Of a DNA stretch of 22,155 nucleotides, positions 15,429 through 22,155 are shown piece by piece. The notes under the pieces were generated by a model. That model was given only the letters and a program-made list of their open reading frames with translations, searched no databases and was not told the origin of the DNA. Made by a program: the position numbers and the translations under genes. The stretch lies in contig CAZQVV010000038.1 in NCBI GenBank assembly GCA_964596835.1, positions 1 to 22,155 on the forward strand, read 5' to 3'. Source of the DNA: JAADGZ01 sp964596835 (GTDB lineage Bacteria > Pseudomonadota > Gammaproteobacteria > UBA6429 > Thiohalophilaceae). How positions within the stretch are numbered: position 1 is the stretch's first letter; each line of letters opens with the position of its first letter.

Positions 15429-15917
15429 ATGTCACCGTCCTCTGCCCGTATAGAAATCGATATCCGCCATCAGCGCTTATGGCTGGTTGAGACCGATGGC
15501 GCGGAAGAATTTACGGTTTCGACGGCGGCTAATGGCGCCGGTGAGCTTTTCGGCAGTGAATGTACGCCCCGGGGCAGACACGTTATTCGTGCTAAAATCG
15601 GTGCAGGCCAGGCAGAAAATACGGTATTTATTGGCCGCCGTCCAAGCGGTGAAATTTATACCCCGGAACTTGCTCGGCAATATCCGGAACGGGACTGGAT
15701 TCTGACCCGCATACTCTGGCTAAGTGGGCTGGAACCGGGGCGTAACCGGTTGGGCAACGTGGACACCATGCGGCGTTATATTTATATACACGCCTGCCCG
15801 TCTGAAGACAGACTGGGCGTAGCCGGTTCGCATGGCTGTATAAAAATGCGCAATCAGGATATTATACATCTGTTTGAACGGGTGTCCTGTAAAACGCAGA
15901 TCAGCATTCATGAGTAA
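15429..15917 (+). CDS. YkuD-family L,D-transpeptidase, leaderless
   Basis: A 162-residue L,D-transpeptidase catalytic domain. The active site is His121 (YIHACP) followed by SHGCIKMRNQD with nucleophile Cys137, matching the family rule His-x(12-17)-[ST]-HGC. Such enzymes make 3-3 peptidoglycan crosslinks or attach proteins to murein in the periplasm, but this protein has no signal peptide, membrane segment or LysM domain: it starts directly with the catalytic-domain strand ARIEIDIRHQRLWLV. It sits next to nagZ, a cytoplasmic murein-recycling enzyme. It could therefore act on cytoplasmic muropeptides, or be exported by an unrecognised route; both are inference. Starts three bases after the CYTH stop. 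Confidence 0.9.
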   Translation: MSPSSARIEIDIRHQRLWLVETDGAEEFTVSTAANGAGELFGSECTPRGRHVIRAKIGAGQAENTVFIGRRPSGEIYTPELARQYPERDWILTRILWLSGLEPGRNRLGNVDTMRRYIYIHACPSEDRLGVAGSHGCIKMRNQDIIHLFERVSCKTQISIHE

Positions 15918-15958
15918 AGAGACGAAGTGTTCCTGAATAGTTAAGGAGTATGTTACCT

Positions 15959-17008
15959 GTGTCCCTGGGTCCCCTGATGCTGGATATTTCCGGCGAAACA
16001 CTGTCTGATGAAGATCGGGATATTTTGCAACACCCACTGGTAGGTGGCGTGATTCTATTCAGCCGCAACTATGCGAGCATAGAACAGTTGCATGAGCTGG
16101 TTCTGACCATCCATGCTTTGCGTACGCCACAGTTGCTGGTGACCGTTGATCATGAGGGTGGCCGAGTACAACGCTTCCATGAAGGCTTTACCCGGCTACC
16201 AGCGGTGGCGCACTTTGGCCGGATACATGATAAGGAACCGCAGAAGGCGCGCAAGCTGGCGCGTACAGCAGGCTGGTTGATGGCAGTGGAACTACGTGCT
16301 CAGAATATCGACTTCAGTTTTGCGCCGGTACTGGATGTGGATCATGGCCTCAGCGAAGTCATCGGTGATCGCGCATTTCACCACGATCCGACGGTAGTGA
16401 TAAAACTGGCGCATGCCTATGTGGAAGGCATGCACGAGGCCGGTATGGCCGCCACAGGCAAGCATTTTCCCGGCCACGGCGGGGTAACAGGCGATTCTCA
16501 TCTTGCTATTCCCATCGATAATCGCGAATACAATGATCTTTATGCCGAGGATATCCTGGTTTTCAAACGTATGATCCATCATGGCCTGGCAGCGATTATG
16601 CCGGCGCATGTTATTTATGAAAAAATGGATCCGCAGCCTGCCGGTTTTTCCGCTTTCTGGTTGAAAGAGGTACTGCGCACACGGCTGGGATTCCAGGGCG
16701 TCATTTTTAGTGATGATCTAAGTATGGAGGGCGCAAGCATAGCGGGTCGCTGTTATGCTGATCGTGCTCATACAGCGCTTGATGCGGGTTGTGATATGGT
16801 GCTGATCTGCAACAATCGCAAGGGTCTTATCGAGGTCATCGACAGCCTGGGTAAATGGGATGATCCGGTTTCGCATCTGCGTCTTGCGCGCATGCATGGC
16901 CGCAACAAGGTGGATGCCCGCCAGTTGCTTGCCAGTAAAAAGTGGAAACAGGCGGTGGCTCTGATGCAGCATTATCAGGATGACAGCAGTCTGAATCTGG
17001 AATTCTGA
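15959..17008 (+). CDS. nagZ: Beta-N-acetylhexosaminidase NagZ
   Basis: Cytoplasmic glycoside hydrolase family 3 enzyme that removes GlcNAc from anhydromuropeptides during murein recycling; its products influence AmpC induction where ampR is present. I choose GTG 15959 (349 residues): AAGGAG at 15943-15948 is ten bases upstream, and the N-terminus MSLGPLMLDISGETL then matches the family. The upstream ATG at 15950 is only one base from that site. Seen motifs are VDHEGGRVQRF, the signature KHFPGHGGVTGDSH (about 168-181) with the Asp/His pair on the mobile loop, and FSDDLSMEGA (about 250-259) carrying the nucleophilic Asp. It ends one base before the MscS-type gene. Confidence 0.97.
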   Translation: MSLGPLMLDISGETLSDEDRDILQHPLVGGVILFSRNYASIEQLHELVLTIHALRTPQLLVTVDHEGGRVQRFHEGFTRLPAVAHFGRIHDKEPQKARKLARTAGWLMAVELRAQNIDFSFAPVLDVDHGLSEVIGDRAFHHDPTVVIKLAHAYVEGMHEAGMAATGKHFPGHGGVTGDSHLAIPIDNREYNDLYAEDILVFKRMIHHGLAAIMPAHVIYEKMDPQPAGFSAFWLKEVLRTRLGFQGVIFSDDLSMEGASIAGRCYADRAHTALDAGCDMVLICNNRKGLIEVIDSLGKWDDPVSHLRLARMHGRNKVDARQLLASKKWKQAVALMQHYQDDSSLNLEF

Positions 17009-17009
17009 A

Positions 17010-18092
17010 ATGAATGACTACCTGGACAAATTTCTCGGCCTGCTGAATGGCGATCAATACGGTATTCTACGAATTTTCAGCATCGTTTTTGTGGCCTTGT
17101 TTCTGGATTTTATTCAGAAGCGCGCACTGAAAAAGCTCTACCAGCGTCTGCAGTCCACGCGCACCCAGTGGGATGATGCGCTTGTCCATGCCATGCAGAA
17201 ACCCCTGACGTTGCTGATCTGGATAATTGGCCTCTCACTGTGTCTGGATGTGCTGAAGTCGCCGGTAACCTCGGAGATACGCCTGGTCGGGGTGATTGTC
17301 AGCATTACCTGGGGGTTGATCCGTTTCATCAGTTTTGCTGAAATCAATATTCTCAATCATCATGAAGTGGCGGGTAAGCCACTGGATCGTACCACGGCCA
17401 GCGCTATCAGCCAGTTGCTGCGTAGTACGATTCTGATAACCGCAACCCTGGTGGCTCTGCAGAGTCTGGGCTTTAATATTTCAGCTGTTCTTGCCTTTGG
17501 CGGCATCGGTGGTATTGCGGTAGGTTTTGCGGCCAAGGATTTGCTCGCCAATTTTTTTGGCGGCATGATGCTCTATCTGGACAGGCCCTTTGCAATTGGC
17601 GACTGGGTGCGTTCATCTGATCGGGAAATTGAGGGAACGGTTGAAAAAATTGGCTGGCGTACTACCGTCGTTCGTACCTTTGACAAGCGTCTGCTGTATG
17701 TCCCGAACTCGGTCTTTGCCAGTATCAGCGTGGAAAATCCATCACGCATGACACATCGCCGCATTTATGAAACGATTGGCGTTCGCTATGATGATATTTC
17801 TGTAATGGCGGATATTATTCGCGATGTCAAAACAATGTTAATGGCGCATCCTGATATCGACCAAAGCCAGACCATGATCGTTAATTTCAACGGCTTTGCG
17901 CCTTCGTCGCTGGATTTTTTCATTTATACCTTTACACGCACCACAGACTGGATTGAGTACCACGAGGTCAAACAGGATGTATTATTGAAAGTCAGCGGAA
18001 TTATCAACGCTCATCAGGCCGAGATCGCCTTTCCTACCTCGACGCTGCATATTCCTGACGAAATAAAACTTAATGAAATGCCATTAAAATAG
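17010..18092 (+). CDS. MscS-family mechanosensitive channel
   Basis: A 360-residue small-conductance mechanosensitive channel homologue, with likely role in releasing osmolytes during hypo-osmotic shock. Hydrophobic segments lie at about 18-36, 65-83, 91-111 and 135-156, followed by the pore helix with the Gly/Ala pattern VLAFGGIGGIAVGFAAKDLL (160-179) and the hinge into NFFGGMMLYLDRPFAIGDWV. The cytoplasmic beta domain (GTVEKIGWRTTVVRTFDKR, YVPNSVFA) and alpha/beta domain follow. More N-terminal helices than E. coli MscS, so closer to the YbiO/YnaI-like or MSL types; exact class not determined. One base after nagZ. Confidence 0.93.
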   Translation: MNDYLDKFLGLLNGDQYGILRIFSIVFVALFLDFIQKRALKKLYQRLQSTRTQWDDALVHAMQKPLTLLIWIIGLSLCLDVLKSPVTSEIRLVGVIVSITWGLIRFISFAEINILNHHEVAGKPLDRTTASAISQLLRSTILITATLVALQSLGFNISAVLAFGGIGGIAVGFAAKDLLANFFGGMMLYLDRPFAIGDWVRSSDREIEGTVEKIGWRTTVVRTFDKRLLYVPNSVFASISVENPSRMTHRRIYETIGVRYDDISVMADIIRDVKTMLMAHPDIDQSQTMIVNFNGFAPSSLDFFIYTFTRTTDWIEYHEVKQDVLLKVSGIINAHQAEIAFPTSTLHIPDEIKLNEMPLK

Positions 18093-18101
18093 AGTTTAGC
18101 C

Positions 18102-18647
18102 ATGAAAACTGAAGATTATAATCAATTACTCTCTGAAGCAGATTGCCTGTACACGGCCGAAGAGGTTAGTGCGGCACTGGATAAAATGGCTGTCGCGATC
18201 ACAGAAAAACTTTTCGATCGTAATCCGCTGGTTCTCTGTGTTCTGACCGGAGCGATTATTCCGACGGGCTATTTGTTGACACGTCTGAATTTTCCTCTGC
18301 AACTGGATTACCTGCATGTCACTCGTTATCACGATCATGTCTCAGGGGGCCGGCTGGACTGGCTTTCAGAACAAAACTATTCACTCCAGGGGCGGGACGT
18401 GCTGATTGTTGATGATATTCTGGACGAAGGCGTTACCCTTAAAGCCATTGTTGAGCACTGTGAAAAGGCAGGAGCCGCCGCTATTTTTTCTGCTGTGCTG
18501 GTAGAGAAATGTCATGATCGAAAAACCGGTGTCAAGGCGGATTTTGTCGGTGTGCAGACCGAAGACCGCTACCTGTTTGGTTATGGTATGGATTACAAAG
18601 GGTATCTGCGAAATGCCGACGGCATTTTTGCCGTGAAGGGTTTGTAA
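18102..18647 (+). CDS. hpt: Hypoxanthine-guanine phosphoribosyltransferase
   Basis: Purine-salvage enzyme joining hypoxanthine or guanine to PRPP. The 181 residues have the type I PRTase fold: the LTGAIIPTGYL loop (48-58), the flexible-loop region LHVTRYHDH and the PRPP-binding motif LIVDDILDEGVTL (101-113) with two adjacent aspartates. The late DRYLFGYGMDYKGYLRN segment is the usual 6-oxopurine pocket of Hpt enzymes. It is three bases before the phosphorylase gene, whose expected product, hypoxanthine, is its substrate. Hypoxanthine versus guanine preference cannot be read with certainty. Confidence 0.93.
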   Translation: MKTEDYNQLLSEADCLYTAEEVSAALDKMAVAITEKLFDRNPLVLCVLTGAIIPTGYLLTRLNFPLQLDYLHVTRYHDHVSGGRLDWLSEQNYSLQGRDVLIVDDILDEGVTLKAIVEHCEKAGAAAIFSAVLVEKCHDRKTGVKADFVGVQTEDRYLFGYGMDYKGYLRNADGIFAVKGL

Positions 18648-18650
18648 AAT

Positions 18651-19430
18651 ATGAAAGGAATGGCCATTATCGGCGGCACCGGGCTGACCTCCCTGCCGGG
18701 TCTGACGATTAGCGAAGAAAGACGTGTTTCCACCCCTTTTGGCGAGACCTCAGCGGCGCTGATCAAGGGTCGCCTAAATGATCAGCCGATTATGTTTCTG
18801 GCGCGTCATGGCAGCGGCCACACGATTTCGCCGCATAAGGTAAACTATCGCGCCAATATCTGGGCGCTGAAAGAGGCCGGTGCCTATTACATGCTGGCTA
18901 TCAATGCCGTGGGCGCGGTCAATCCTTCGTTTAAACCCGCCCAACTGGTTATTCCCGATCAGATCATTGATTATACCAGCGGTCGCGAGATGACCTATTT
19001 TGATGGTAGCATCAGCCCTGGGGTGCAAGCTGGAGACGCGGTACCGGTAGTGCATGTGGATTTTACCGAACCTTACTGCCCGCTGCTGCGAAGCCACTTA
19101 CTTGAAGCGGCGCACAAAAGTGGGATCGAACTGGCGGGCAGCGGAACCTACGGTGTCACCCAGGGGCCGCGGTTGGAAACAGCCGCTGAAATCCGGCGTA
19201 TGGCGCAGGATGGCTGTGACATTGTGGGCATGACCGCCATGCCGGAAGCCGTGCTGGCACGGGAACTGGACGGCTGTTACGCCAGCATTTCAGTCATTGC
19301 CAACCTGGCTGCCGGACTCGGTAAAGGCGAGATCACCATGACGGAAATTGAAAAATATATCGCACAGGGGATGGATGAAGTACGCAGCCTGTTGGAAACG
19401 GTAATTTTAAAAATTCGGTCTGATGGATGA
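18651..19430 (+). CDS. mtnP: S-methyl-5'-thioinosine phosphorylase (MTAP/PNP family)
   Basis: A 259-residue purine-nucleoside phosphorylase of the MTAP/PNP type, probably splitting methylthioinosine into hypoxanthine and methylthioribose 1-phosphate. Seen features: IIGGTGLT phosphate site (6-13), FLARHG (49-54), KVNYRANIWALK (63-74), INAVGAVNP (84-92), GTYGVTQGPRLET (165-177) and DIVGMTAMPEAVLARE (190-205). The base-pocket segment SVIANLAAG has Asn218 where adenine-specific MTAPs have Asp, suggesting a 6-oxopurine substrate. It closely resembles the Pseudomonas methylthioinosine phosphorylase, also a neighbour of nagZ. The adjacent hpt gene supports this reading. Methyladenosine specificity remains the alternative. 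Confidence 0.92.
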   Translation: MKGMAIIGGTGLTSLPGLTISEERRVSTPFGETSAALIKGRLNDQPIMFLARHGSGHTISPHKVNYRANIWALKEAGAYYMLAINAVGAVNPSFKPAQLVIPDQIIDYTSGREMTYFDGSISPGVQAGDAVPVVHVDFTEPYCPLLRSHLLEAAHKSGIELAGSGTYGVTQGPRLETAAEIRRMAQDGCDIVGMTAMPEAVLARELDGCYASISVIANLAAGLGKGEITMTEIEKYIAQGMDEVRSLLETVILKIRSDG

Positions 19431-19446
19431 TATACACATCATTGCT

Positions 19447-19555
19447 GTTGGGCTTCGCGTTGCTCAGCCCAGCCTACACTTAATTCAATATTTGCTCATG
19501 GCTCATCTGTAAGATCTAATGTAGGTTGGGCTGAATGATGTTTATGAAGCCCAAC
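19447..19555. repeat. Inverted pair of GTAGGTTGGGCTG-type repeats
   Basis: A minus-oriented unit at 19447-19477 (GTTGGGCTT ... CAGCCCAGCCTAC) faces a plus-oriented unit at 19521-19555 (GTAGGTTGGGCTG ... AAGCCCAAC), forming a long imperfect inverted repeat between the convergent mtnP and csiV genes. It may serve as a bidirectional end structure, although no T-run is obvious. The units are related to 14671-14712. Confidence 0.8.
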
Positions 19556-19592
19556 AGGCAGCGCCTTCGGTCACCCAAGGTTCTAACTGCGG

Positions 19593-20375
19593 TTATCTCT
19601 TTTTCGCCGCAGCCTTCTCGGCAGTTTTGTGTTGCGTAAACATAATCAACATACCCAGCACGGGATGATCCAGGTAATGCAACTCGGTGCTGCGGATATG
19701 CCGGCGCACCTGTTGTACTCGAAAGTAGCGGGGAGCAGGAGTGATTTCCGCTTCGCTTTCCCGCTCGGGATCAGCGATCGTCCTGTTTTTTTCAGCCGGC
19801 AACGGATCAAGCGTCAACAGTAAATCTGTTTTCACTCTCAGGTAGCGAGCCAGACTGACGCGAATCAGCGCATCCAGCGTTCCGATTTCGGCTGGGCCTT
19901 TGGTAGCCGGGTTTTCAGGCTCGTTTTGCGTTGTTGGGGTCCCGGATTTGTTCGTTTCCGGAGTCGCCATCACCGGCAGATTAAAATGAACACTGAGCGC
20001 CTGATCCTGAGGTAATCCTGGTTGTACCCAGGCAAGATGCGCCAGAAGACGGCGGGATTTCGAATGATTAATTTTTTCGGCTTCGGCCGTCAGGCGCCAT
20101 TTACTCTCGGGCAGGGGGATAAAACTGAGCGCCGGATCGTATTTTTCAGGTTTTCCGCTGGGCCATTTCCCGCCGATTTCAATGAGATCCCCGGGCATTT
20201 TGCGGTCTATCTGTTGTGGCCAGTGTTCGGAGTGGTAGCCATGGGCTTTCAGGTATTGGAAGATAATCACTTCAACATCGTAGTAACGTATGCCGGCGGC
20301 CTGTGATGACAGGCTGAACAATATGAGTGCCAGTATTAACAGGTACCGTTTCAATATCCTGATCCTGAGAAACAT
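19593..20375 (-). CDS. csiV: CsiV-family periplasmic protein
   Basis: A 260-residue exported protein with signal peptide (about 1-26, hydrophobic core YLLILALILFSLSSQA). The family hallmarks are the first strand YYDVEVIIFQ, the LLAHLAWVQPG segment and the C-terminal RRHIRSTELHYLDHPVLGML. In Vibrio cholerae CsiV is a peptidoglycan-binding periplasmic protein that supports PBP1A-mediated cell-wall synthesis; the same role here is inferred from family membership. A poorly conserved proline/threonine-rich linker lies at about 140-165. The ATG at 20375 lacks a good ribosome site. It converges with mtnP and diverges from def across 110 bases. Confidence 0.87.
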   Translation of the reverse strand: MFLRIRILKRYLLILALILFSLSSQAAGIRYYDVEVIIFQYLKAHGYHSEHWPQQIDRKMPGDLIEIGGKWPSGKPEKYDPALSFIPLPESKWRLTAEAEKINHSKSRRLLAHLAWVQPGLPQDQALSVHFNLPVMATPETNKSGTPTTQNEPENPATKGPAEIGTLDALIRVSLARYLRVKTDLLLTLDPLPAEKNRTIADPERESEAEITPAPRYFRVQQVRRHIRSTELHYLDHPVLGMLIMFTQHKTAEKAAAKKR

Positions 20376-20485
20376 CGAGTCGTGGTAAAATAGGTCGGTG
20401 CCGTTTTCAATCTTCGGGCGCTAATGTAAAGTACCGACCACCGAGGTGTTAATATACCATACCTGACTATGCCAGAGGAGCTGTT

Positions 20486-21037
20486 GTGGCGCTAAGAGAA
20501 GTTCTGAGAATGGGCCATCCCCTGTTGCAACAGGTTGCTGAACCCGTCAGCGAATTTAACACCCCGGTACTGGAGACGCTGATTTACGACATGTTCGAGA
20601 CCATGGGCAGGCTTGATGGCGCGGGCCTGGCGGCGCCACAAATCGGAGTCAGTCTACGATTGCTGATCTTTGCTGTGGAGGGTAACCCGCGTTATCCCGA
20701 AGTTGAATCCGTGCCACGAACAGTGTTAATTAATCCACAGATTACTATTCTGGATGAAATACTGGAGCAGGGCTGGGAGGGCTGCCTCAGTGTGCCGGGC
20801 TTGCGAGGGTTGGTGCCTCGTTATCAGGCTATTCAGTACAGCGGCTATGATCAGTACGGTAAATTCTTCGAACGTGAGGCACGTGATTTTCATGCGCGGG
20901 TGGTGCTGCATGAGATCGATCACCTGGATGGCGTTCTTTACCCGCAACGTATTCGGGATTTGCGTAACTTTGGTTTCGAGTCCGCGTTGTTCCCGGAAAA
21001 TGGTAACCCTTCAGCACAAACGGACGACTCCCGGTAA
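20486..21037 (+). CDS. def: Peptide deformylase
   Basis: Iron-type metallo-enzyme removing the formyl group from nascent N-terminal methionine. The three family motifs are intact: GAGLAAPQIG (46-55), EGCLSVPG (98-105) with the metal-binding Cys, and HEIDHLDG (142-149) with two metal-binding His and the catalytic Glu. GTG start with AGAGGAG at 20474-20480, five bases away. It is not next to fmt, the usual neighbour of the main def gene, so it may be the second deformylase of this genome. The final 15 residues are polar and variable. Followed by a repeat-rich gap. Confidence 0.96.
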   Translation: MALREVLRMGHPLLQQVAEPVSEFNTPVLETLIYDMFETMGRLDGAGLAAPQIGVSLRLLIFAVEGNPRYPEVESVPRTVLINPQITILDEILEQGWEGCLSVPGLRGLVPRYQAIQYSGYDQYGKFFEREARDFHARVVLHEIDHLDGVLYPQRIRDLRNFGFESALFPENGNPSAQTDDSR

Positions 21038-21045
21038 AGTGTTCT

Positions 21046-21127
21046 GGTTTCCACGCCCCTGCGTGGGAACCCATAGGTTGTCGATTAGTTGGTTCGGTAT
21101 GTATTCCCGCAGGAGCGTGAGAACGAT
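21046..21127. repeat. CCACGC...GCGTGG dispersed repeat pair
   Basis: GGTTTCCACGC (21046-21056) pairs with GCGTGGGAACC (21061-21071) around the loop CCCT, with one G-T pair. A related unit in the opposite sense follows (TTCCCGCAGGAGCGTGAGAACGAT, about 21104-21127, split here for length: TTCCCGCAGGAG then CGTGAGAACGAT). Repeats of this wording are common in several gammaproteobacterial genomes. Confidence 0.65.
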
Positions 21128-21172
21128 AAAACCCCATGAAACATGGGTTAAACGCCATATTTAGCTTATCAT

Positions 21173-21258
21173 TCCTAACCTGGATAAACCACAAGATAAG
21201 TACCTTCACGAAATAATTTTCTACAAAATGCGCAGAAAATTATTTCTAAGGTACTAAT
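21173..21258 (-). repeat. 86-bp dispersed element, copy 2 (inverted)
   Basis: Reverse complement of 7631-7716 with two mismatches in 86. It carries the same internal hairpin arms. The opposite orientation and equal length at both sites mark sharp element borders: the matched segment starts ATTAGTACC and ends GGTTAGGA when read on the minus strand. Confidence 0.9.
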
Positions 21259-21301
21259 CCATTATTTTGTTGATGTATAGTGTCCCGGATCAGTGTTTTT
21301 A

Positions 21302-21310
21302 TGGCATAAT
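21302..21310 (+). promoter_or_regulatory. Candidate extended -10 promoter for the glutaredoxin-sirB pair
   Basis: TGGCATAAT fits an extended -10 (TG, one base, CATAAT; five of six to TATAAT) 45 bases before the GTG start. No good -35 is visible 16-18 bases upstream, as is usual for extended -10 promoters. Low confidence. Confidence 0.35.
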
Positions 21311-21354
21311 TGTGGTTGATTCAAACGTTCGATATGTTGTGAGGTAAAACTGAC

Positions 21355-21738
21355 GTGAAAATAGTACGCTGGATTTTAGGCAAAATAATCCTGTTTCTTA
21401 ATTGGTTGTTCACTCCCCGTAGTATTCAACGTAAGCCTGAAGATCAGAAGCAGGTTGAACAACAGGCGCAGGCATTAAAACTGTATCAATATCAAGCCTG
21501 TCCCTTTTGCGTCAAGGTCAGACGTACAATGAAGCGGCTAAATCTGCCAATCGAAACCCGTGATGCAAAGCGTCATGCTAACTGGCGAGAAGAACTAATG
21601 GTTCAGGGGGGGGTTGAAAAAGTGCCCTGTTTGCGCATTAGCGAAGACGGTGGCAGCGTAAAATGGATGTATGAGTCATCCGATATTGTCCATTATCTTG
21701 AGCAACGTTTTGAAACGGTAACGTCAACAGCGCACTAA
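21355..21738 (+). CDS. Membrane-anchored glutaredoxin
   Basis: A 127-residue protein with an N-terminal hydrophobic stretch (about 5-20, IVRWILGKIILFLNWLF) followed by a polar linker and a glutaredoxin/GST-N-like domain: LKLYQYQACPFC with the active site C49-P-F-C52, KVRRTMKRLNL, the cis-proline segment KVPCL (about 89-93) and the YESSDIVHYLEQRF helix. The lysine- and arginine-rich flanks suggest that the redox domain faces the cytoplasm; this is a prediction. GTG start with GAGGT nine bases upstream. Shares one base with the following sirB-family gene (TAATG). Confidence 0.88.
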   Translation: MKIVRWILGKIILFLNWLFTPRSIQRKPEDQKQVEQQAQALKLYQYQACPFCVKVRRTMKRLNLPIETRDAKRHANWREELMVQGGVEKVPCLRISEDGGSVKWMYESSDIVHYLEQRFETVTSTAH

Positions 21739-22136
21739 TGGGTGAGGTTTATTCATTCATAAAGATCATTCATATTTCCACCGTCAGTTTTACCGGCTTC
21801 TATTTTATTCTTCGCGGGCTTTCACAATTCAACCATTATCAATGGTATAGAAAACGCTGGGCGCGCAGAATATCCCAATACAATGATACTGTGCTGTTGT
21901 TCAGCGGTGGCAGTATGGCGGTCATGATTGGCCAGTATCCTTTTGTCAATAGCTGGTTGACGGCCAAATTTCTACTGCTGATCGTGTACATCCTGCTGGG
22001 GATGCTGGCATTCTACTGGTTGCATAATAAAAAACAAAAAATGATAACCTGGTCGTTTGCCCTGCTGGTTTATAGTTATATCATTGGCGTGGCGATTACT
22101 AAAAATCCTGCCTGGATAATGGCGGTTTTGTCATAA
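21738..22136 (+). CDS. SirB-family (SirB2-like) inner-membrane protein
   Basis: A 132-residue integral membrane protein with four predicted helices (about 5-25, 50-67, 74-95, 102-122). The N-terminal IIHISTVSFTGFYFILRG with His12, and the RRISQYNDTVLLFSGG segment, match the SirB2 family (PF04247), annotated historically as an invasion-gene regulator. The biochemical function is not established; the conserved His and helix pattern are compatible with a small redox or haem-type membrane protein, but this is speculation. Coupled to the upstream glutaredoxin by a one-base overlap. The final 19 bases of the window contain no further feature. Confidence 0.85.
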   Translation: MGEVYSFIKIIHISTVSFTGFYFILRGLSQFNHYQWYRKRWARRISQYNDTVLLFSGGSMAVMIGQYPFVNSWLTAKFLLLIVYILLGMLAFYWLHNKKQKMITWSFALLVYSYIIGVAITKNPAWIMAVLS

Positions 22137-22155
22137 ATTATGGTAGTTTTATAAA

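Larger units (their letters stand above)
21038..21354. other. Repeat-rich gap between def and the glutaredoxin gene
   Basis: This 317-bp gap holds a CCACGC...GCGTGG hairpin repeat (21046-21127), the second copy of the 86-bp element (21173-21258) and, at its right end, a possible extended -10 promoter (21302-21310) and the ribosome site GAGGT (21341-21345) of the next gene. No separate gene is seen. Confidence 0.75.

Noticed and set aside
21046..21071. Intrinsic terminator of def
   Set aside because: The hairpin is strong but is not followed by a T-run, and its wording is that of a dispersed repeat.

Overview
This window is a contiguous stretch of gammaproteobacterial chromosome, tightly packed with housekeeping and envelope-stress genes. 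Gene order and protein motifs point to a gammaproteobacterium outside the Enterobacterales: the algU/rpoE-mucA-mucB-mucC-mucD block, lepA-lepB-rnc-era-recO-pdxJ-acpS, cysM-rlmD and nagZ-linked purine salvage are all arranged much as in pseudomonads and related free-living lineages. Composition is moderate by eye (near half G+C). I cannot name the genus from sequence alone.

Layout. (1) 1-406: gap with a 34-bp perfect inverted repeat and a sigma-E-like promoter. (2) 407-4931: sigma-E regulon core, rpoE (sigma factor), rseA (anti-sigma), rseB (periplasmic regulator), rseC (membrane), a DegP/MucD periplasmic protease and a small glutaredoxin-fold protein, closed by a good intrinsic terminator at 4989-5020. 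(3) 5042-7629: lepA and lepB, overlapping by 4 bp. (4) 7630-7996: a 367-bp gap filled with repeats. (5) 7997-11845: DUF4845 protein, rnc, era, recO, pdxJ and acpS, every junction overlapping. (6) 11877-12236, minus strand: a stand-alone histidine phosphotransfer (HPt) protein that looks like the detached C-terminal domain of a BarA/GacS sensor kinase. (7) 12346-14627: cysM and rlmD. (8) 14628-14957: a second repeat-filled gap. (9) 14958-19430: CYTH triphosphatase, leaderless YkuD L,D-transpeptidase-fold protein, nagZ, an MscS-type channel, a hypoxanthine phosphoribosyltransferase and an S-methyl-5'-thioinosine-type phosphorylase. (10) 19593-20375, minus strand: a CsiV-family periplasmic protein, divergent from def (20486-21037). 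(11) 21038-21354: a third repeat-rich gap. (12) 21355-22136: a membrane-anchored glutaredoxin and a SirB-family membrane protein.

How the genes work together. Region 2 is an envelope-stress circuit: RseA and RseB hold the sigma factor until outer-membrane stress, and MucD degrades or refolds damaged periplasmic proteins. Regions 3 and 5 combine translation quality control (LepA), protein export (LepB), rRNA processing and 30S maturation (RNase III, Era), recombination (RecO) and cofactor metabolism (PdxJ, AcpS). In region 9, MtnP would release hypoxanthine from methylthioinosine and the adjacent phosphoribosyltransferase would recapture it as IMP; NagZ and the YkuD protein suggest murein recycling.

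The coding content is ordinary and I see no convincing unknown multigene system. The unusual material is the stand-alone HPt gene and the intergenic repeats: an 86-bp element present twice in opposite orientation 13.5 kb apart, a 177-bp MITE-like unit bounded by 17-bp inverted repeats, paired GTAGGWTGGG-type elements in three gaps, and a tandem triplication inside a widely dispersed repeat.
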